A DNA stretch of 8,598 nt from Planctomycetaceae bacterium (GCA_031266315.1 JAISBG010000102.1:1-8598), one strand, 5' to 3'. Numbered from the stretch's first letter, positions 1-7,740 are shown. The notes: a model not told the origin generated them from the letters alone. Numbers and translations: made by a program.

Positions 1-78
1 AAATTGTCAAATTGTGGTCCCGACATTTTGCTACTCTGATTGCTCCCCGTAACCAGTGTACAAGACGGCTACCGCCGC

Positions 79-228
79 CGCGCCCTTTCAGCCAAGGGTC
101 GCCCACCCATTTTCGCCGACAGTGAATCAGATGAACAACGGTCAATAGTGTTGCCTTCCGTTTTGGAATCAATACAGAGTCAACCGGCGCGACCTTTCAG
201 CGAATCTTTTGATAAATAGCCCACCTCT
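79..228 (-). repeat. MITE-like dispersed element, copy A
   Basis: This ~150-bp element is an inverted copy of the one at 6350-6498. Its core, 113-187, aligns without gaps to 6383-6457 at 63 of 75 positions (my hand count). It is flanked by ~30-bp modules of the type AGGTGGGCGAYCCTT...AAGGG. The left module (79-108) keeps a CCCTT/AAGGG stem at 83-98. The right module (186-228) is broken by about 15 bp of unrelated AT-rich sequence, so its hairpin is lost. Unlike copy B, the two modules lie in the same orientation. It carries no ORF, so if mobile it would need a transposase in trans. It starts about 33 bp past the stop of the MotE-like gene and could act as part of its 3' end. Confidence 0.8.
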
Positions 229-260
229 TTTCGTGTGTTTTCACATTTTGTACGTTTACT

Positions 261-963
261 GTTATTTTGGAGTCTCTTCTTTTGTTTTTTCGTTTCCGTT
301 TTGGGCGGCGTTGTCAATGAGAGAGGTGAGCGGTTCGCCGTTACCGATACGTTGCAGAATATCGCAAAGGTCTTTGAGTTCTTCATCGCCTTGCATGGTG
401 TACAAAATTTCACCGCGATTCTTTTCCTCCATCGCTAACAACATCGTCAAAACCCGTTGTATTGCTCCGTCCTTGAGAAGACGACGGATGACTTCTTTTG
501 CTTGTTCCGGTTCCATGTTTTCAAGCAGCCGTGTTTCTTCCGCAAGTCCTGCTTCACCGGCTTTCTTTTTCTCTTCCGCTAACCTTTTTTCAAATGCCTT
601 AATCAGGGAATCATCTTTTGGTTTTTGTTCCGGTTTTGTTTCCGCAACAGGTGTTTCAACAGGCGGCGGGGCAATCACGATTGTTTTTTCAATAGACCCG
701 CGTTGAAATTCATCTTCCCGTGTCCGTTTGGCGCGGAGTTCCAAAACTTCCTCGTAACTCATTTCCGCAATTCGATCTTCCACCGCCTTCTGAATATCGG
801 CAATTTCAAATCCTTGAGCAACCGCCAGCATTTTGATCCATTTTTCATGGTCAATCTGCCACGCATATTTCAGGTAAACTCCCAAAATAACCGCCGCCAA
901 AAACATACTGGTACAACCGTAAAGTGCCAGCGTTCCTGTAATTTTTAATAATTTGTCCAACAT
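261..963 (-). CDS. Membrane-anchored protein with MotE/MgtE-N-like helical C-terminus
   Basis: Predicted protein of 233 aa when started at the ATG at 963. The open frame extends upstream to a TTG at 1023, but the extra 20 residues look unlike a normal start. Residues ~11-33 form one hydrophobic transmembrane helix (TLALYGCTSMFLAAVILG). A charged segment follows, then a Pro/Glu/Lys linker (~97-117), then an acidic/basic coiled region (~118-150). The C-terminal helical repeat (~148-205, with LLENMEPEQAKEVIRRLL) resembles the MgtE N-domain fold found in the flagellar chaperone MotE. No flagellar genes are nearby, so a motility role is not supported. I recall similar anchored proteins in planctomycetes with no assigned function. 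It starts 75 bp after umuC on the same strand and may be co-transcribed. Function unknown; the topology is secure and the family link moderate. The stop codon is at 262-264. Confidence 0.7.
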
Positions 964-1038
964 CTTAATACCCGCAACAAATAAGGAGTGTAAAAAATAA
1001 CGCATACAAAAATATACGGTCAAAATATCCGAACAATA

Positions 1039-2328
1039 TTACTTTGCCTTGACAACCGGTAATTCATTCCAATGTGTTGTGTATCCGGGACTGCGATGTT
1101 CCGATGCTCCGCGCCAATATTGTTTCATTCCTTGAGAACAGAAAAACAATTTTCCTTTTCCCATTGTTCGGTTAATATAATCAACCGATTCCATCAACCG
1201 TTCTTCTTGTTCGTGTTCTTCCGGTGTTTTATTATCCATGTCGAAGAGTATTCCTTGTGATTTTGTTACGGCGTTGTCTTTCAGATTGAGCAGAATGACG
1301 GTTGCTTTTTTATACGGTGTTCCCTGCCGGAATAAATCTTTCAATAATTCCAATGCGGTTCTGATTACTGTCGGCGAATGAGCGGTTGCCCGATCAAATC
1401 CTTGTGCCTTACCTTCGGAAAGATAAGACTCTTTATATCGACTCGTATTAAGATGAACATAAATTCCCGACGCAACCGTTCCATCACTTCGGGCTTGCTC
1501 ACAGGCTTGGGCGGCAAAAGTTGCAACCGCTTCGGCAAGCGTTTGAAAATCGTCAACAGTATCATGAAAAGAACGTGATACCTGAATACTTTTTCGCGAT
1601 GACGGTGCATTGTTCAGATCAATACAATGTTCCCCGTTTAATTCCCGTACCAATTGTTCCTGAAGAATCCCCAACTCACGGCGCATCCAAAGCGGGTCAA
1701 TCGCCGCCAAATCACGGGCAGTACGGATTCCCAACTTCACCATTTTAGGTGCCAACCGCCTGCCAACTCCCCACACCTGACCTATTTCAATTCGGGAAAG
1801 AATCTCGTTGCGATATTCTTTGTCCATCAGATTACAAATTCCGTTTCCTTTTTTGGCAATATCGTTGGCAACCTTTGCAAGAGTCATCGTCGGTCCCAAT
1901 CCGAGTGAAACAGGAATCCCCGTCCACTTCTTAATAGTCACAATAATTTCCTGTTGGAGCGGCGTGATTGTCTCCGAATCAAGTCCAAGATTGGTAAATT
2001 CGAGAAACGCTTCATCAATCGAATAAATCTCTACCAATGGAACCCAACGGTACAACATCTGCATAATCCTGTTGCTAATATCACCGTAAAACGAAAAATT
2101 GGAAGAAAATACGGCAATCTTACCGGATTCAGCAAGCCGTTTGATTTTGAAATAAGCTTCGCCCATCGCAATACCAAGTTGCTTGGCTTCCGGCGAACGC
2201 GCAACTACAACTCCATCGTTATTCGAAAGAACAACAACCGGCTTGTCCGCTAAATCAGGACGGAACAACTTTTCGCAGGAAGCAAAAAAATTGTTACAAT
2301 CAAGGAGACCGTAAATTCGTAATGACAT
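1039..2328 (-). CDS. umuC: Y-family DNA polymerase, UmuC type (Pol V catalytic subunit)
   Basis: Error-prone translesion DNA polymerase that copies past damaged bases during the SOS-type response. At 429 aa it matches the family length (E. coli UmuC is 422 aa). Palm-domain metal ligands are visible: D10 in LLDCNNFFASCE, and D105/E106 in EIYSIDEAF. VVVLSNNDGVVVAR (31-44), the helix-hairpin region around GVGRRLAPKM (187-196) and the little-finger domain follow in order. QGILFD at 358-363 fits a beta-clamp binding motif, and the YTTHWNELP ending is typical of UmuC rather than DinB. UmuD, the usual upstream partner, is absent: the gene ahead is the Rpn nuclease, 104 bp away. I see no convincing LexA operator. 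A candidate promoter lies at 2373-2402. It may act with a UmuD encoded elsewhere, or without one. Confidence 0.95.
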   Translation of the reverse strand: MSLRIYGLLDCNNFFASCEKLFRPDLADKPVVVLSNNDGVVVARSPEAKQLGIAMGEAYFKIKRLAESGKIAVFSSNFSFYGDISNRIMQMLYRWVPLVEIYSIDEAFLEFTNLGLDSETITPLQQEIIVTIKKWTGIPVSLGLGPTMTLAKVANDIAKKGNGICNLMDKEYRNEILSRIEIGQVWGVGRRLAPKMVKLGIRTARDLAAIDPLWMRRELGILQEQLVRELNGEHCIDLNNAPSSRKSIQVSRSFHDTVDDFQTLAEAVATFAAQACEQARSDGTVASGIYVHLNTSRYKESYLSEGKAQGFDRATAHSPTVIRTALELLKDLFRQGTPYKKATVILLNLKDNAVTKSQGILFDMDNKTPEEHEQEERLMESVDYINRTMGKGKLFFCSQGMKQYWRGASEHRSPGYTTHWNELPVVKAK

Positions 2329-2372
2329 GAAATGAACCGTGTAAATTCCATTCCGTGTTGGTGCTTTTACGG

Positions 2373-2402
2373 TTTATAAAATCAAGGCAACGGCTACACC
2401 AA
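2373..2402 (-). promoter_or_regulatory. Candidate promoter of umuC
   Basis: On the minus strand TTGGTG (2402-2397), an 18-bp spacer and TATAAA (2378-2373) precede umuC, with an untranslated leader of about 40 nt. The -35 matches consensus only at TTG and no LexA-like palindrome overlaps it. If real, umuC could be expressed separately from the upstream nuclease gene. Confidence 0.35.
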
Positions 2403-2430
2403 TAAATAAAAAACGGAGATGACTATTCCG
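2403..2430 (-). terminator. Weak candidate intrinsic terminator after the Rpn gene
   Basis: Just past the Rpn stop, the minus strand has CGGA/TCCG arms (2430-2427 and 2417-2414) with a 9-nt loop, followed by a run of T residues (plus-strand A-rich 2403-2413). The 4-bp stem is short, so readthrough into umuC is plausible. Confidence 0.3.
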
Positions 2431-2432
2431 GG

Positions 2433-2765
2433 TTACAGTTCTTCGGCAAAATCATTCAATGACGAACAAGTTGCGGCGTGAACCGCTAACGATGTCAACG
2501 CGATTGCGTCGGTTCGTTGATTTAATGAATTAACAATATATCGAGGAACCTTTCCAAATTTACCACATAAGATATTCAAGATTATATTAACACTACATTT
2601 CAATTCACCGCGTTCTTCACCGATTTCTAATCCGTGAGCTTCGCCGCGTTCGAACCCGCGTGCTTCGCCGATTTCTAATCCGCGTGCTTCGCCGATTTCT
2701 AATCCGTGAGCTTCGCCGAGTTCAAATCCTTCTTGTAAAATTCCTTTTTGAATGGTATTTGCCAT
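2433..2765 (-). CDS. Predicted intragenic RpnS-like C-terminal protein (putative antitoxin)
   Basis: In-frame internal gene of 110 aa beginning at Met262 (MANTIQKGILQEGF) of the Rpn nuclease. Seen directly: GGAGG at 2778-2774 on the minus strand, 8 nt before the ATG, a near-ideal ribosome binding site and stronger than the one at the full-length start. A TATAAA at 2799-2794 could serve as an internal -10, though no good -35 accompanies it. The product would lack the nuclease domain and keep all five GLEIGEAR-type repeats plus the C-terminal tail. Known from the family: in E. coli, separately translated small Rpn C-termini (RpnS) bind and block the full-length toxin, and their dimerisation helix has variable repeat numbers. 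Inference: this locus works the same way. The SD could instead be a chance in-gene match. Confidence 0.6.
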   Translation of the reverse strand: MANTIQKGILQEGFELGEAHGLEIGEARGLEIGEARGFERGEAHGLEIGEERGELKCSVNIILNILCGKFGKVPRYIVNSLNQRTDAIALTSLAVHAATCSSLNDFAEEL

Positions 2766-3548
2766 TTTGAGACCCTCCGTTCCGTTGAAAACTTTTATAA
2801 TGGATTGAACGATTTGTTCTTTAGTGAGATTGTTTATCCAAGTACAATATTGTGCAATATTTGCTGTAATATCCAGAGTTTGTTGTTTATTCAAATTGGC
2901 GGATTTGATCCGTTCCAATATTTTGCTTAAATGACTGGCGAAGGTTCCATCAGTTGCCCGTTTGAATGATTCGACAATGGCTTGTGTTTCAGGTTTTCCG
3001 GGCAGGCGGTCATAGTTGAACCGTTTCAGGTTGATGACAATAATTTTGAATTGCGGTAAGTACTTCCGAAGTTTTTTTGGAATTTTTGGAAAAATATCCT
3101 GAAAGAAAAGTTCTTCGTCAATCTCTTCATTTCCGTGATACAAAAGGATCATCAACGGGAAAGACGGTTGGTAGTTATCCGAATAGTTTGTTGTTGTCCA
3201 ATTGAAGTATAAGGATAAAAGGCTGTGAGTTCCTAACTGGAGCGGTACAAGCCGACATGGACTGGATTTATGCTCCAAAAACATCAGGACATCCAAACCG
3301 CCTTCTTCATCGTGTAATTGAGCCGTAAACGAAACATCTAAAATCACTTCTTTGAGTTCATTGGTTAAATAATGCGTTGGTGCGGCAATCAACCGATCCA
3401 GGTTGACAAATTCGATGATAATCGGATCGGCATAATGTTTCAAGAAATCGGAAGCGTACGCAGGATTCCCAACTGTTTTTCGGGCAAACCGGTCATGCGG
3501 ATTATTGGGTTGTTTGTTATCTGATTGTTTTCGCGTGGGTGTTTGCAT
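2433..3548 (-). CDS. Rpn-family (PD-(D/E)XK) recombination-promoting nuclease, full-length RpnL-like
   Basis: Protein of 371 aa in the Rpn/YhgA-like family (often annotated as transposase_31). These are DNA endonucleases linked to recombination and, in E. coli, to toxic phage defence. The N-terminus HDRFARKTVGNP (18-29) matches the usual HD-x-FF-K start. The nuclease core shows D71 (ILDVSF) and E92-x-K94 in FLEHKSS, then LMILLYHGN (132-140). All catalytic positions are intact. Residues 272-311 are five 8-residue repeats of the type GLEIGEAR, followed by a ~60-aa variable tail. The ATG at 3548 has no visible SD (AATTAAACTCTC upstream). By contrast, codon 262 starts an SD-led internal frame, annotated separately. 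It is the first of three co-directional genes, ahead of umuC. A stand-alone housekeeping role is less likely than defence or recombination, but the target is unknown. Confidence 0.9.
   Translation of the reverse strand: MQTPTRKQSDNKQPNNPHDRFARKTVGNPAYASDFLKHYADPIIIEFVNLDRLIAAPTHYLTNELKEVILDVSFTAQLHDEEGGLDVLMFLEHKSSPCRLVPLQLGTHSLLSLYFNWTTTNYSDNYQPSFPLMILLYHGNEEIDEELFFQDIFPKIPKKLRKYLPQFKIIVINLKRFNYDRLPGKPETQAIVESFKRATDGTFASHLSKILERIKSANLNKQQTLDITANIAQYCTWINNLTKEQIVQSIIKVFNGTEGLKMANTIQKGILQEGFELGEAHGLEIGEARGLEIGEARGFERGEAHGLEIGEERGELKCSVNIILNILCGKFGKVPRYIVNSLNQRTDAIALTSLAVHAATCSSLNDFAEEL
2616..2735 (-). repeat. Five tandem 24-bp coding repeats in the Rpn gene
   Basis: Five contiguous 24-bp units occupy 2616-2639, 2640-2663, 2664-2687, 2688-2711 and 2712-2735. 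They encode (in minus-strand order) QEGFELGE, AHGLEIGE, ARGLEIGE, ARGFERGE and AHGLEIGE. The 2664-2687 and 2688-2711 units are nearly identical in DNA, suggesting recent duplication. The unit length is a multiple of three, so gain or loss of units keeps the frame and lengthens or shortens the helix. Confidence 0.95.
2774..2778 (-). promoter_or_regulatory. Strong internal Shine-Dalgarno (GGAGG) for RpnS-like start
   Basis: A perfect GGAGG lies inside the Rpn coding sequence, 8 nt upstream of the Met262 ATG. Most other starts in the window lack such a site, which is the main reason for proposing independent translation of the C-terminal part. Confidence 0.65.
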
Positions 3549-3692
3549 GAGAGTTTAATTTAAGCGGAAAATAGAAAATTTCAATAGCCCCTACCTTGAT
3601 TGCACGGCAACTGTATGTTTACAATCTTTTGTGGATCATACGAAAACTTCTGATATGTGTAAAGAGTGGTTTTTAGTTGATATCCTGGAACT

Positions 3693-3787
3693 GTTTTAAA
3701 TTTCACGAAGATGAACACGCAAGCGCAACAACGTGGAGCGGTTACTCAAGGGCGAAGCCTATCGCCTTACCGGCTACGGTATAATTG
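3693..3787 (+). repeat. Dispersed ~95-bp structured repeat, copy C1
   Basis: Direct repeat of 7564-7660. The two copies share long identical blocks such as AAGCGCAACAACGTG and AGCGGTTACTCAAGGGCGAA. Each can form a GGCG/CGCC stem (here GGCGA/TCGCC, 3751-3766) and a TACCG-GCTA-CGGTA hairpin (here 3768-3781). The 3' hairpin arm runs into TATAAT at 3780-3785, so the repeat could deliver a -10 element upstream of kdsB. No recognisable RNA family or tRNA. It fills most of the 303-bp gap between the divergent Rpn and kdsB genes; the rest (3549-3692) shows nothing clear. Confidence 0.75.
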
Positions 3788-3814
3788 CCCAACAATATTA
3801 TTTTATCGAACTTC

Positions 3815-3843
3815 TTGACATGTTGTTATTCTTTTGAGACAAT
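3815..3843 (+). promoter_or_regulatory. Candidate kdsB promoter giving a nearly leaderless mRNA
   Basis: A perfect TTGACA (3815-3820), a 17-bp spacer and GACAAT (3838-3843, four of six consensus bases). The expected transcription start is around 3850, only about two bases from the kdsB ATG at 3852, and no SD is seen there. Confidence 0.5.
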
Positions 3844-3851
3844 GCTCACCT

Positions 3852-4619
3852 ATGAAAAATAAAAGTGTTGTTATTATTCCGGCGCGTTATGCTTCAACGC
3901 GGTTGCCGCGAAAACTGTTGCTTAACGAAACGGGCAAGCCGTTGATTCAATATGTTTACGAAGCCGCCTTAAAAGCGACATTGCCGGAATCGGTGTCGGT
4001 TGCCTGCGATCATCAGGAAATTTTTGCGGCTGTCGAAAGTTTTGGCGGAACGGTGTTTATGACCGATCCGAACGCTCAAAGCGGAACGGATCGGGTTGCC
4101 GAAGTTGCGGCGAAGATGAACGATGTTGATATTGTTGTCAATGTGCAGGGTGATGAGCCGGAAATTGCGGGAGTGTCGATTGATTTGGTGATTCGCATGT
4201 TGGTTGATTACCCGCACGCTGTTGCGGCAACTTTGGCAACACCGATTCGAAACCGGCAACAACTCGAAGATTCGGCGTGTGTTAAAGTCGTGTTTGATCA
4301 AACCGGTCGCGCTCTTTATTTTAGCCGAAGCGTAATTCCTTACCCGCGAAACGGCATCACCGCCGAATTGTTCCAACACGAACCGCCGTTGTTTTACCAA
4401 CACGTTGGCATGTACGCTTACCGTCGTGATTTTCTGCTTTCGCTAAGCCGGTTGCCGCAATCCGACGCGGAAAAAACGGAAAGCCTCGAACAACTCCGCG
4501 TGTTACATCATGGTTTCGGAATGATGGTTGGTGTGATCAACGAACCGACTTTCGGCATTGATACTCCCGAAGATTATCAACGTTTTGTAGAAAAGTTATC
4601 GTTCCGTCATAGTGAGTAA
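3852..4619 (+). CDS. kdsB: 3-deoxy-manno-octulosonate cytidylyltransferase (CMP-KDO synthetase)
   Basis: Cytosolic enzyme that activates KDO with CTP, giving CMP-KDO and pyrophosphate for lipopolysaccharide inner-core assembly. At 255 aa it has the normal family length. Motifs in order: IIPARYASTRLPRK (8-21, nucleotide-binding loop), SGTDR (77-81), VQGDEP (98-103, metal-binding Asp), ALYFSRSVIPYPR (154-166), HVGMYAYRR (184-192), ESLEQLRVL (211-219) and GIDTPEDY (235-242). The frame is open from a TTG at 3834, but the ATG at 3852 puts the conserved N-terminus in its usual position. It indicates a Gram-negative envelope. Other KDO genes are not in the window. The next gene, rsfS, is 136 bp downstream with its own candidate promoter. 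Confidence 0.96.
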   Translation: MKNKSVVIIPARYASTRLPRKLLLNETGKPLIQYVYEAALKATLPESVSVACDHQEIFAAVESFGGTVFMTDPNAQSGTDRVAEVAAKMNDVDIVVNVQGDEPEIAGVSIDLVIRMLVDYPHAVAATLATPIRNRQQLEDSACVKVVFDQTGRALYFSRSVIPYPRNGITAELFQHEPPLFYQHVGMYAYRRDFLLSLSRLPQSDAEKTESLEQLRVLHHGFGMMVGVINEPTFGIDTPEDYQRFVEKLSFRHSE

Positions 4620-4624
4620 ACAGG

Positions 4625-4652
4625 TTGAGTTCCGAATGGAATGAAGTATAAT
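4625..4652 (+). promoter_or_regulatory. Candidate rsfS promoter
   Basis: TTGAGT (4625-4630), a 16-bp spacer and a perfect TATAAT (4647-4652), starting just after the kdsB stop. It would give a leader of about 97 nt. The leader contains overlapping short inverted repeats around 4711-4737 (for example AAGAGG/CCTCTT) that could form alternative weak hairpins. Confidence 0.45.
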
Positions 4653-4755
4653 AACGGTCAAAGAAATGAAACACTGATAGAAGGATTTGTATCTTTTGTG
4701 AGACAAACGCCAAAGAGGTCTCTTCGCTTTGCCTCTTCCCACCTTTGAATAACTT

Positions 4756-5154
4756 ATGCCGAAATCTGATAAAACGAATCAACGAAAGATACCGCCGGTA
4801 CTTGACCGGGTTCTTGCTGCCGCCAAGGTTGCGGAAGACAATCGGGGACATGATATTTTGGTTCTTGATGTTCGGGAACTGACGAAGTCGTTTGATTATT
4901 TCCTGATTGTTTCCGGTTCAAGCCGGCGGCAACTTTACGCCATTGGCGATGAGATCCAAAAGAAACTTGCCGGAGAGATGGGTGACGAATGTTTATCTGT
5001 TTCCGGTCATACGGAAGGGCGTTGGATTGTTATTGATTATGGTGATCTTATAGTTCACTTATTCGAACCGGAAACGCGGAAATATTATGCTCTTGAGGAA
5101 CTCTGGGGCAAAGGAATCCGGGTGGAGTCGACAACGGATAACGTAAAATCGTAG
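4756..5154 (+). CDS. rsfS: Ribosomal silencing factor RsfS
   Basis: Binds ribosomal protein uL14 on the large subunit and blocks joining with the small subunit, damping translation in starvation or stationary phase (family knowledge). The 132-aa protein has the standard single domain: DILVLDVRELTKSFDYFLIVSGSS (33-56), RQLYAIGDEI (58-67), the WIVIDYGDLIVHLF block (90-103) and the RKYYALEELW signature (108-117). N-terminal residues 1-12 are a basic extension. The ATG at 4756 has no SD. rsfS often sits by nadD or other ribosome genes; here it lies between kdsB and a radical SAM gene, so the context adds little. The spacing to the next gene is 185 bp. Confidence 0.95.
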   Translation: MPKSDKTNQRKIPPVLDRVLAAAKVAEDNRGHDILVLDVRELTKSFDYFLIVSGSSRRQLYAIGDEIQKKLAGEMGDECLSVSGHTEGRWIVIDYGDLIVHLFEPETRKYYALEELWGKGIRVESTTDNVKS

Positions 5155-5339
5155 TGGTCTCTTATCGAATTTGAGAGTATTCCCAGCCGGTTGATGTAAC
5201 ATCTTGGGCTGTATTGAAACAGTGATGCTGCTATGGTTTCGGCGGATGTCTGTCTGATTTTAGACATTATTAAACTGTTACCGTGCCGATCATCTGCAAT
5301 TATTGCGGTATATTACCGTTATCCATATTCAAGTATTTT

Positions 5340-6185
5340 ATGTTGATTAGCGAGATTGAAACGAAGCATATTCTGACACACAGCAAGGTACCGGGGCTGG
5401 GTTACAGTATCAACCCGTATGTTGGTTGCCAACATGCCTGTGTTTATTGTTATGCCCGATTTATGAAGCGGTTTACCAACCATGAGGAACCGTGGGGACA
5501 GTTTGTTGATGTCAAAACCAACAGCCTTGACGTTTTTGACAAAGACATTCTCAAAGTTAAATCGGGAGAGGGGGCGTTTATTGCCAGTGTTACGGACGCT
5601 TACCAACCGGTTGAGAGGAAATACAAATTAACTCGTTCGATTCTTGAACGCATTGCCGATTTGCCGCCTGATTTATTCCGCAATGGGTTTGCGGTCTCTA
5701 TTCTAACGAAATCTGATCTTGTTCTTCGTGATTTGGACATCTTGAAACGGTTGGAGAAGATTTCCGTTGGTTTTTCTATTGCCATGACAAACGAAACGGT
5801 ATGTCGGCTTTTCGAACCGCGATGTTCACCGATTCGGCAACGTATTGCCGCATTGAAGACATTGCGTGACGCCGGAATCCGAACGTATGCGTTTATCAAT
5901 CCGATTTTACCGGGAATTACCGATTTGCCTGCAATTTTTGCGGCATTGGAAGGAGTGGTCGAATACGTTTGCGGTGAAACATTGAACATGCGTTGTGGGA
6001 ATCTCACGGATGTTCTCCATGCGGTTTCTTTGTTCAATGAAGACTTGAGACCTTCGTTTGACCTGAACATCCGAAGCAGAAATTACTGGAAGTCAGTTGA
6101 AAGAGAATTTTATGAACTCTCCCAAAAACATTCCATTCCGGTCAACAATTTCTTCCATCATATTGACAGTGAACACTCTTACTGA
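5340..6185 (+). CDS. SPL-family radical SAM protein (spore photolyase-like)
   Basis: Predicted 281-aa radical SAM enzyme. Cys30, Cys34 and Cys37 in NPYVGCQHACVYCYARF form the CX3CX2C motif that binds the 4Fe-4S cluster and SAM. Further family blocks are VTDAYQPVERKYKLTR (84-99), VSILTKSDLVLRDLDIL (119-135) and INPILPGITD (186-195). This matches the COG1533/SplB-like group found in many non-spore-formers, whose substrate is mostly unknown, so photoproduct repair should not be assumed. The frame extends upstream to a GTG at 5283, but the ATG at 5340 gives the usual MLISEIETKHILTHSK beginning. There is no SD. A CGGTA-TAT-TACCG palindrome (5306-5318) overlaps a TATATT 26 bp before the start and could be a weak promoter/operator. 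Confidence 0.88.
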   Translation: MLISEIETKHILTHSKVPGLGYSINPYVGCQHACVYCYARFMKRFTNHEEPWGQFVDVKTNSLDVFDKDILKVKSGEGAFIASVTDAYQPVERKYKLTRSILERIADLPPDLFRNGFAVSILTKSDLVLRDLDILKRLEKISVGFSIAMTNETVCRLFEPRCSPIRQRIAALKTLRDAGIRTYAFINPILPGITDLPAIFAALEGVVEYVCGETLNMRCGNLTDVLHAVSLFNEDLRPSFDLNIRSRNYWKSVEREFYELSQKHSIPVNNFFHHIDSEHSY

Positions 6186-6204
6186 GCCAATTGAGTCTAT
6201 CCTA

Positions 6205-6332
6205 ATGTTGAAGGCGGCAACACTCCCATGTTGAAGCCTTCACTCCTCCCGTGTTGAAGGCTTCACTCTTCCCGTGCGCGTGTCGCGCTTTCCCATGCGC
6301 GGATCGCGCGCCTTTCCGTATCAGAGGCTCTG
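6205..6332 (+). repeat. Tandem array of five to six mini-hairpin units
   Basis: Units of 23, 23, 23, 21 and 23 bp (6205-6227, 6228-6250, 6251-6273, 6274-6294, 6295-6317) each begin RTG, carry a short inverted repeat and end in a pyrimidine-rich CCC/TCC linker. Stems: GTTG/CAAC, TGAAG-C-CTTCA, TGAAG-G-CTTCA, GCGCG-TGT-CGCGC and GCGCG-GAT-CGCGC. A possible sixth stem, CAGAG-G-CTCTG, lies at 6322-6332. Stem sequences differ while the architecture stays. It sits about 20 bp past the radical SAM gene stop. No open frame fits it. Confidence 0.75.
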
Positions 6333-6349
6333 CACAGTTGATTGCGGAA

Positions 6350-6498
6350 AGAGGTGGGCGATCCCTTCGCTGAAGGGTCGCGCCGGTTGAGTCGTTATTG
6401 ACTCCAAAACGGAAGGCAACACAATTTGTTGTCGTTAATCTAATTCACTGTCGGCGAGTACGCCGACGCGACCTTTCAGCGAAAGGTCCCCCACCTCT
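6350..6498 (+). repeat. MITE-like dispersed element, copy B (intact arms)
   Basis: 149-bp element with ~32-bp terminal inverted repeats: left arm 6350-6382 (AGAGGTGGGCGATCC...) and right arm 6467-6498 (...GGTCCCCCACCTCT). Each arm has its own stem: CCCTT/AAGGG at 6363-6377 and ACCTTT/AAAGGT at 6471-6487. The core also has GAGTC/GACTC (6389-6403) and GTCGGCG-AGTA-CGCCGAC (6450-6467) stems. It is the inverse of copy A at 79-228. It has no coding capacity. The size, paired termini and dispersed copies fit a non-autonomous miniature element or REP/BIME-like repeat. Confidence 0.8.
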
Positions 6499-6509
6499 GT
6501 AATGTTTGG

Positions 6510-6531
6510 ACACCTAATCCGGTAGAATCAG
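6510..6531 (+). repeat. 22-bp repeat D, left copy
   Basis: ACACCTAATCCGGTAGAATC and the next two bases match the reverse complement of 8577-8598 at 21 of 22 positions. It starts 11 bp after the MITE-like copy B. The rest of the gap to the thiolase stop (6532-6641) is AT-rich and shows nothing I can name. Confidence 0.6.
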
Positions 6532-6641
6532 AAAAGATTAACACAGATTTTTTTGAATGAGGAAACTCATTTATTCTTTCATATGTGTTTATCTTTCAAA
6601 TCGGTATTCTCTGCGTGCCTGTTGAAACGATCAAATGGTGA

Positions 6642-7514
6642 TTAATTTTCCGCAATCCATTTTTTGAAGGCATCATCGGGTTTGGCTCCGTGATGGACAA
6701 CATCACGAACCGCTTTAATCATGGCAACAGGATTTTTTGCCTGAAAGATATTCCGTCCCATATCAACACCGGCAGCACCTTCGTTGATGGCGCGGTAAGC
6801 CATTTCCAGTGCGTCTTTTTCCGGCAATTTTTTACCGCCCGCAATAACTATTGGTACCGGCACCGAATTGGTAACTTGTTCGAAATCCTTTTCGCAATAA
6901 TATGTTTTAACCACATGCGCCCCATTTTCCGCACAAACCCGGCTTGCCATTGCCAAATAACGGGCATCGCGTACTAATTCTTTACCAACCGCCGTAACTC
7001 CCATCGTCGGAATCCCGAACTTCATACCAACATCAACCGTCTTGGTTAAGTTGCGAATTGTCAATCCTTCGTGTTTCTGATCGCCCACCGCAACCATAAC
7101 CGCCAGCAGTGAAGCGTTCAACCGAACAGCTTCTTCGATGTCCATCATACATTCATCGTTGAGATCGGTCAAAATCGTTGATCCGGCTGAATATCGAAGC
7201 GAAACCGGTTTATTGAACGTTGGCGGAACAAGACTTCGCAACACTCCGCGCGTACACATAATACAGTCAGCGTACTCAATTAACGGAACAATCGTTAAAT
7301 CAATTCGTTCCAAACCGGAAGTCGGTCCCATAATGTAGCCGTGATCAAAAGCCAACATCACTGCTTTACCGGATTGAGGACTGAAAATCCTCGAAAGCCG
7401 ATCTTTTATACCCCAATCAAGGTGTGCGGAACCTTTGAGAAAATAACCTTCCGTTTTTTGCGGCGTACCAACACCGAAATTTTTACCCGACTGAACATTA
7501 TCATTGTCTGCCAT
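6642..7514 (-). CDS. lsrF: 3-hydroxy-5-phosphonooxypentane-2,4-dione thiolase (LsrF-type, class I aldolase fold)
   Basis: LsrF acts in autoinducer-2 breakdown: it transfers an acetyl group from the LsrG product to CoA, giving acetyl-CoA and dihydroxyacetone phosphate (family knowledge). The 290-aa protein aligns along its full length with E. coli LsrF as I remember it. Shared stretches include VMLAFDHGY (52-60), GPTSGLERID (63-72), MCTRG (86-90), VVKTYY (201-206), PVPIVIAGGKKLPE (219-232) and GVDMGRNIFQ (249-258). Lys203, the Schiff-base lysine position, is present. The start is supported by AAGGAA 8 nt upstream. No other lsr gene (lsrACDBGKR) lies nearby, so it may be an orphan serving another phosphorylated diketone or aldol substrate. 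The upstream gap holds repeat C2 and its promoter region. Confidence 0.92.
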   Translation of the reverse strand: MADNDNVQSGKNFGVGTPQKTEGYFLKGSAHLDWGIKDRLSRIFSPQSGKAVMLAFDHGYIMGPTSGLERIDLTIVPLIEYADCIMCTRGVLRSLVPPTFNKPVSLRYSAGSTILTDLNDECMMDIEEAVRLNASLLAVMVAVGDQKHEGLTIRNLTKTVDVGMKFGIPTMGVTAVGKELVRDARYLAMASRVCAENGAHVVKTYYCEKDFEQVTNSVPVPIVIAGGKKLPEKDALEMAYRAINEGAAGVDMGRNIFQAKNPVAMIKAVRDVVHHGAKPDDAFKKWIAEN

Positions 7515-7522
7515 AATTGAAG

Positions 7523-7555
7523 TTCCTTAATAATACTTGTACTTAAATTATTATA
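7523..7555 (-). promoter_or_regulatory. lsrF SD and candidate -10
   Basis: Minus strand TATAAT at 7555-7550 with AAGGAA at 7528-7523 before the ATG at 7514. A convincing -35 is lacking; its expected position falls in the edge of repeat C2 (7564 onward), so the repeat may shape this promoter. Confidence 0.5.
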
Positions 7556-7563
7556 CTCAAGCC

Positions 7564-7660
7564 GTTTTAAAATTCACGAAGCTGATTACGGAAGCGCAAC
7601 AACGTGAAGCGGTTACTCAAGGGCGAAGCTTACCGCCCATACCGGCTACGGTATAAATTG
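7564..7660 (+). repeat. Dispersed ~95-bp structured repeat, copy C2
   Basis: Same orientation as C1 (3693-3787), with about ten substitutions and a few 1-bp indels. Stems: GGGCG/CGCCC (7621-7638) and ATACCG-GCTA-CGGTAT (7639-7654). The second stem gains an A-T pair relative to C1. TGGTTG-CAG-CAACCA follows directly (7659-7673). It lies in the 321-bp gap between lsrF and the bacterioferritin gene, upstream of the lsrF promoter. 7674-7740 is AT-rich with nothing recognised. Confidence 0.75.
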
Positions 7661-7740
7661 GTTGCAGCAACCACAAAACAAAACACGAACGGCAATAATA
7701 TAACATAGTTTGTTAATAATGGTAGTGGATAGACGCAAAT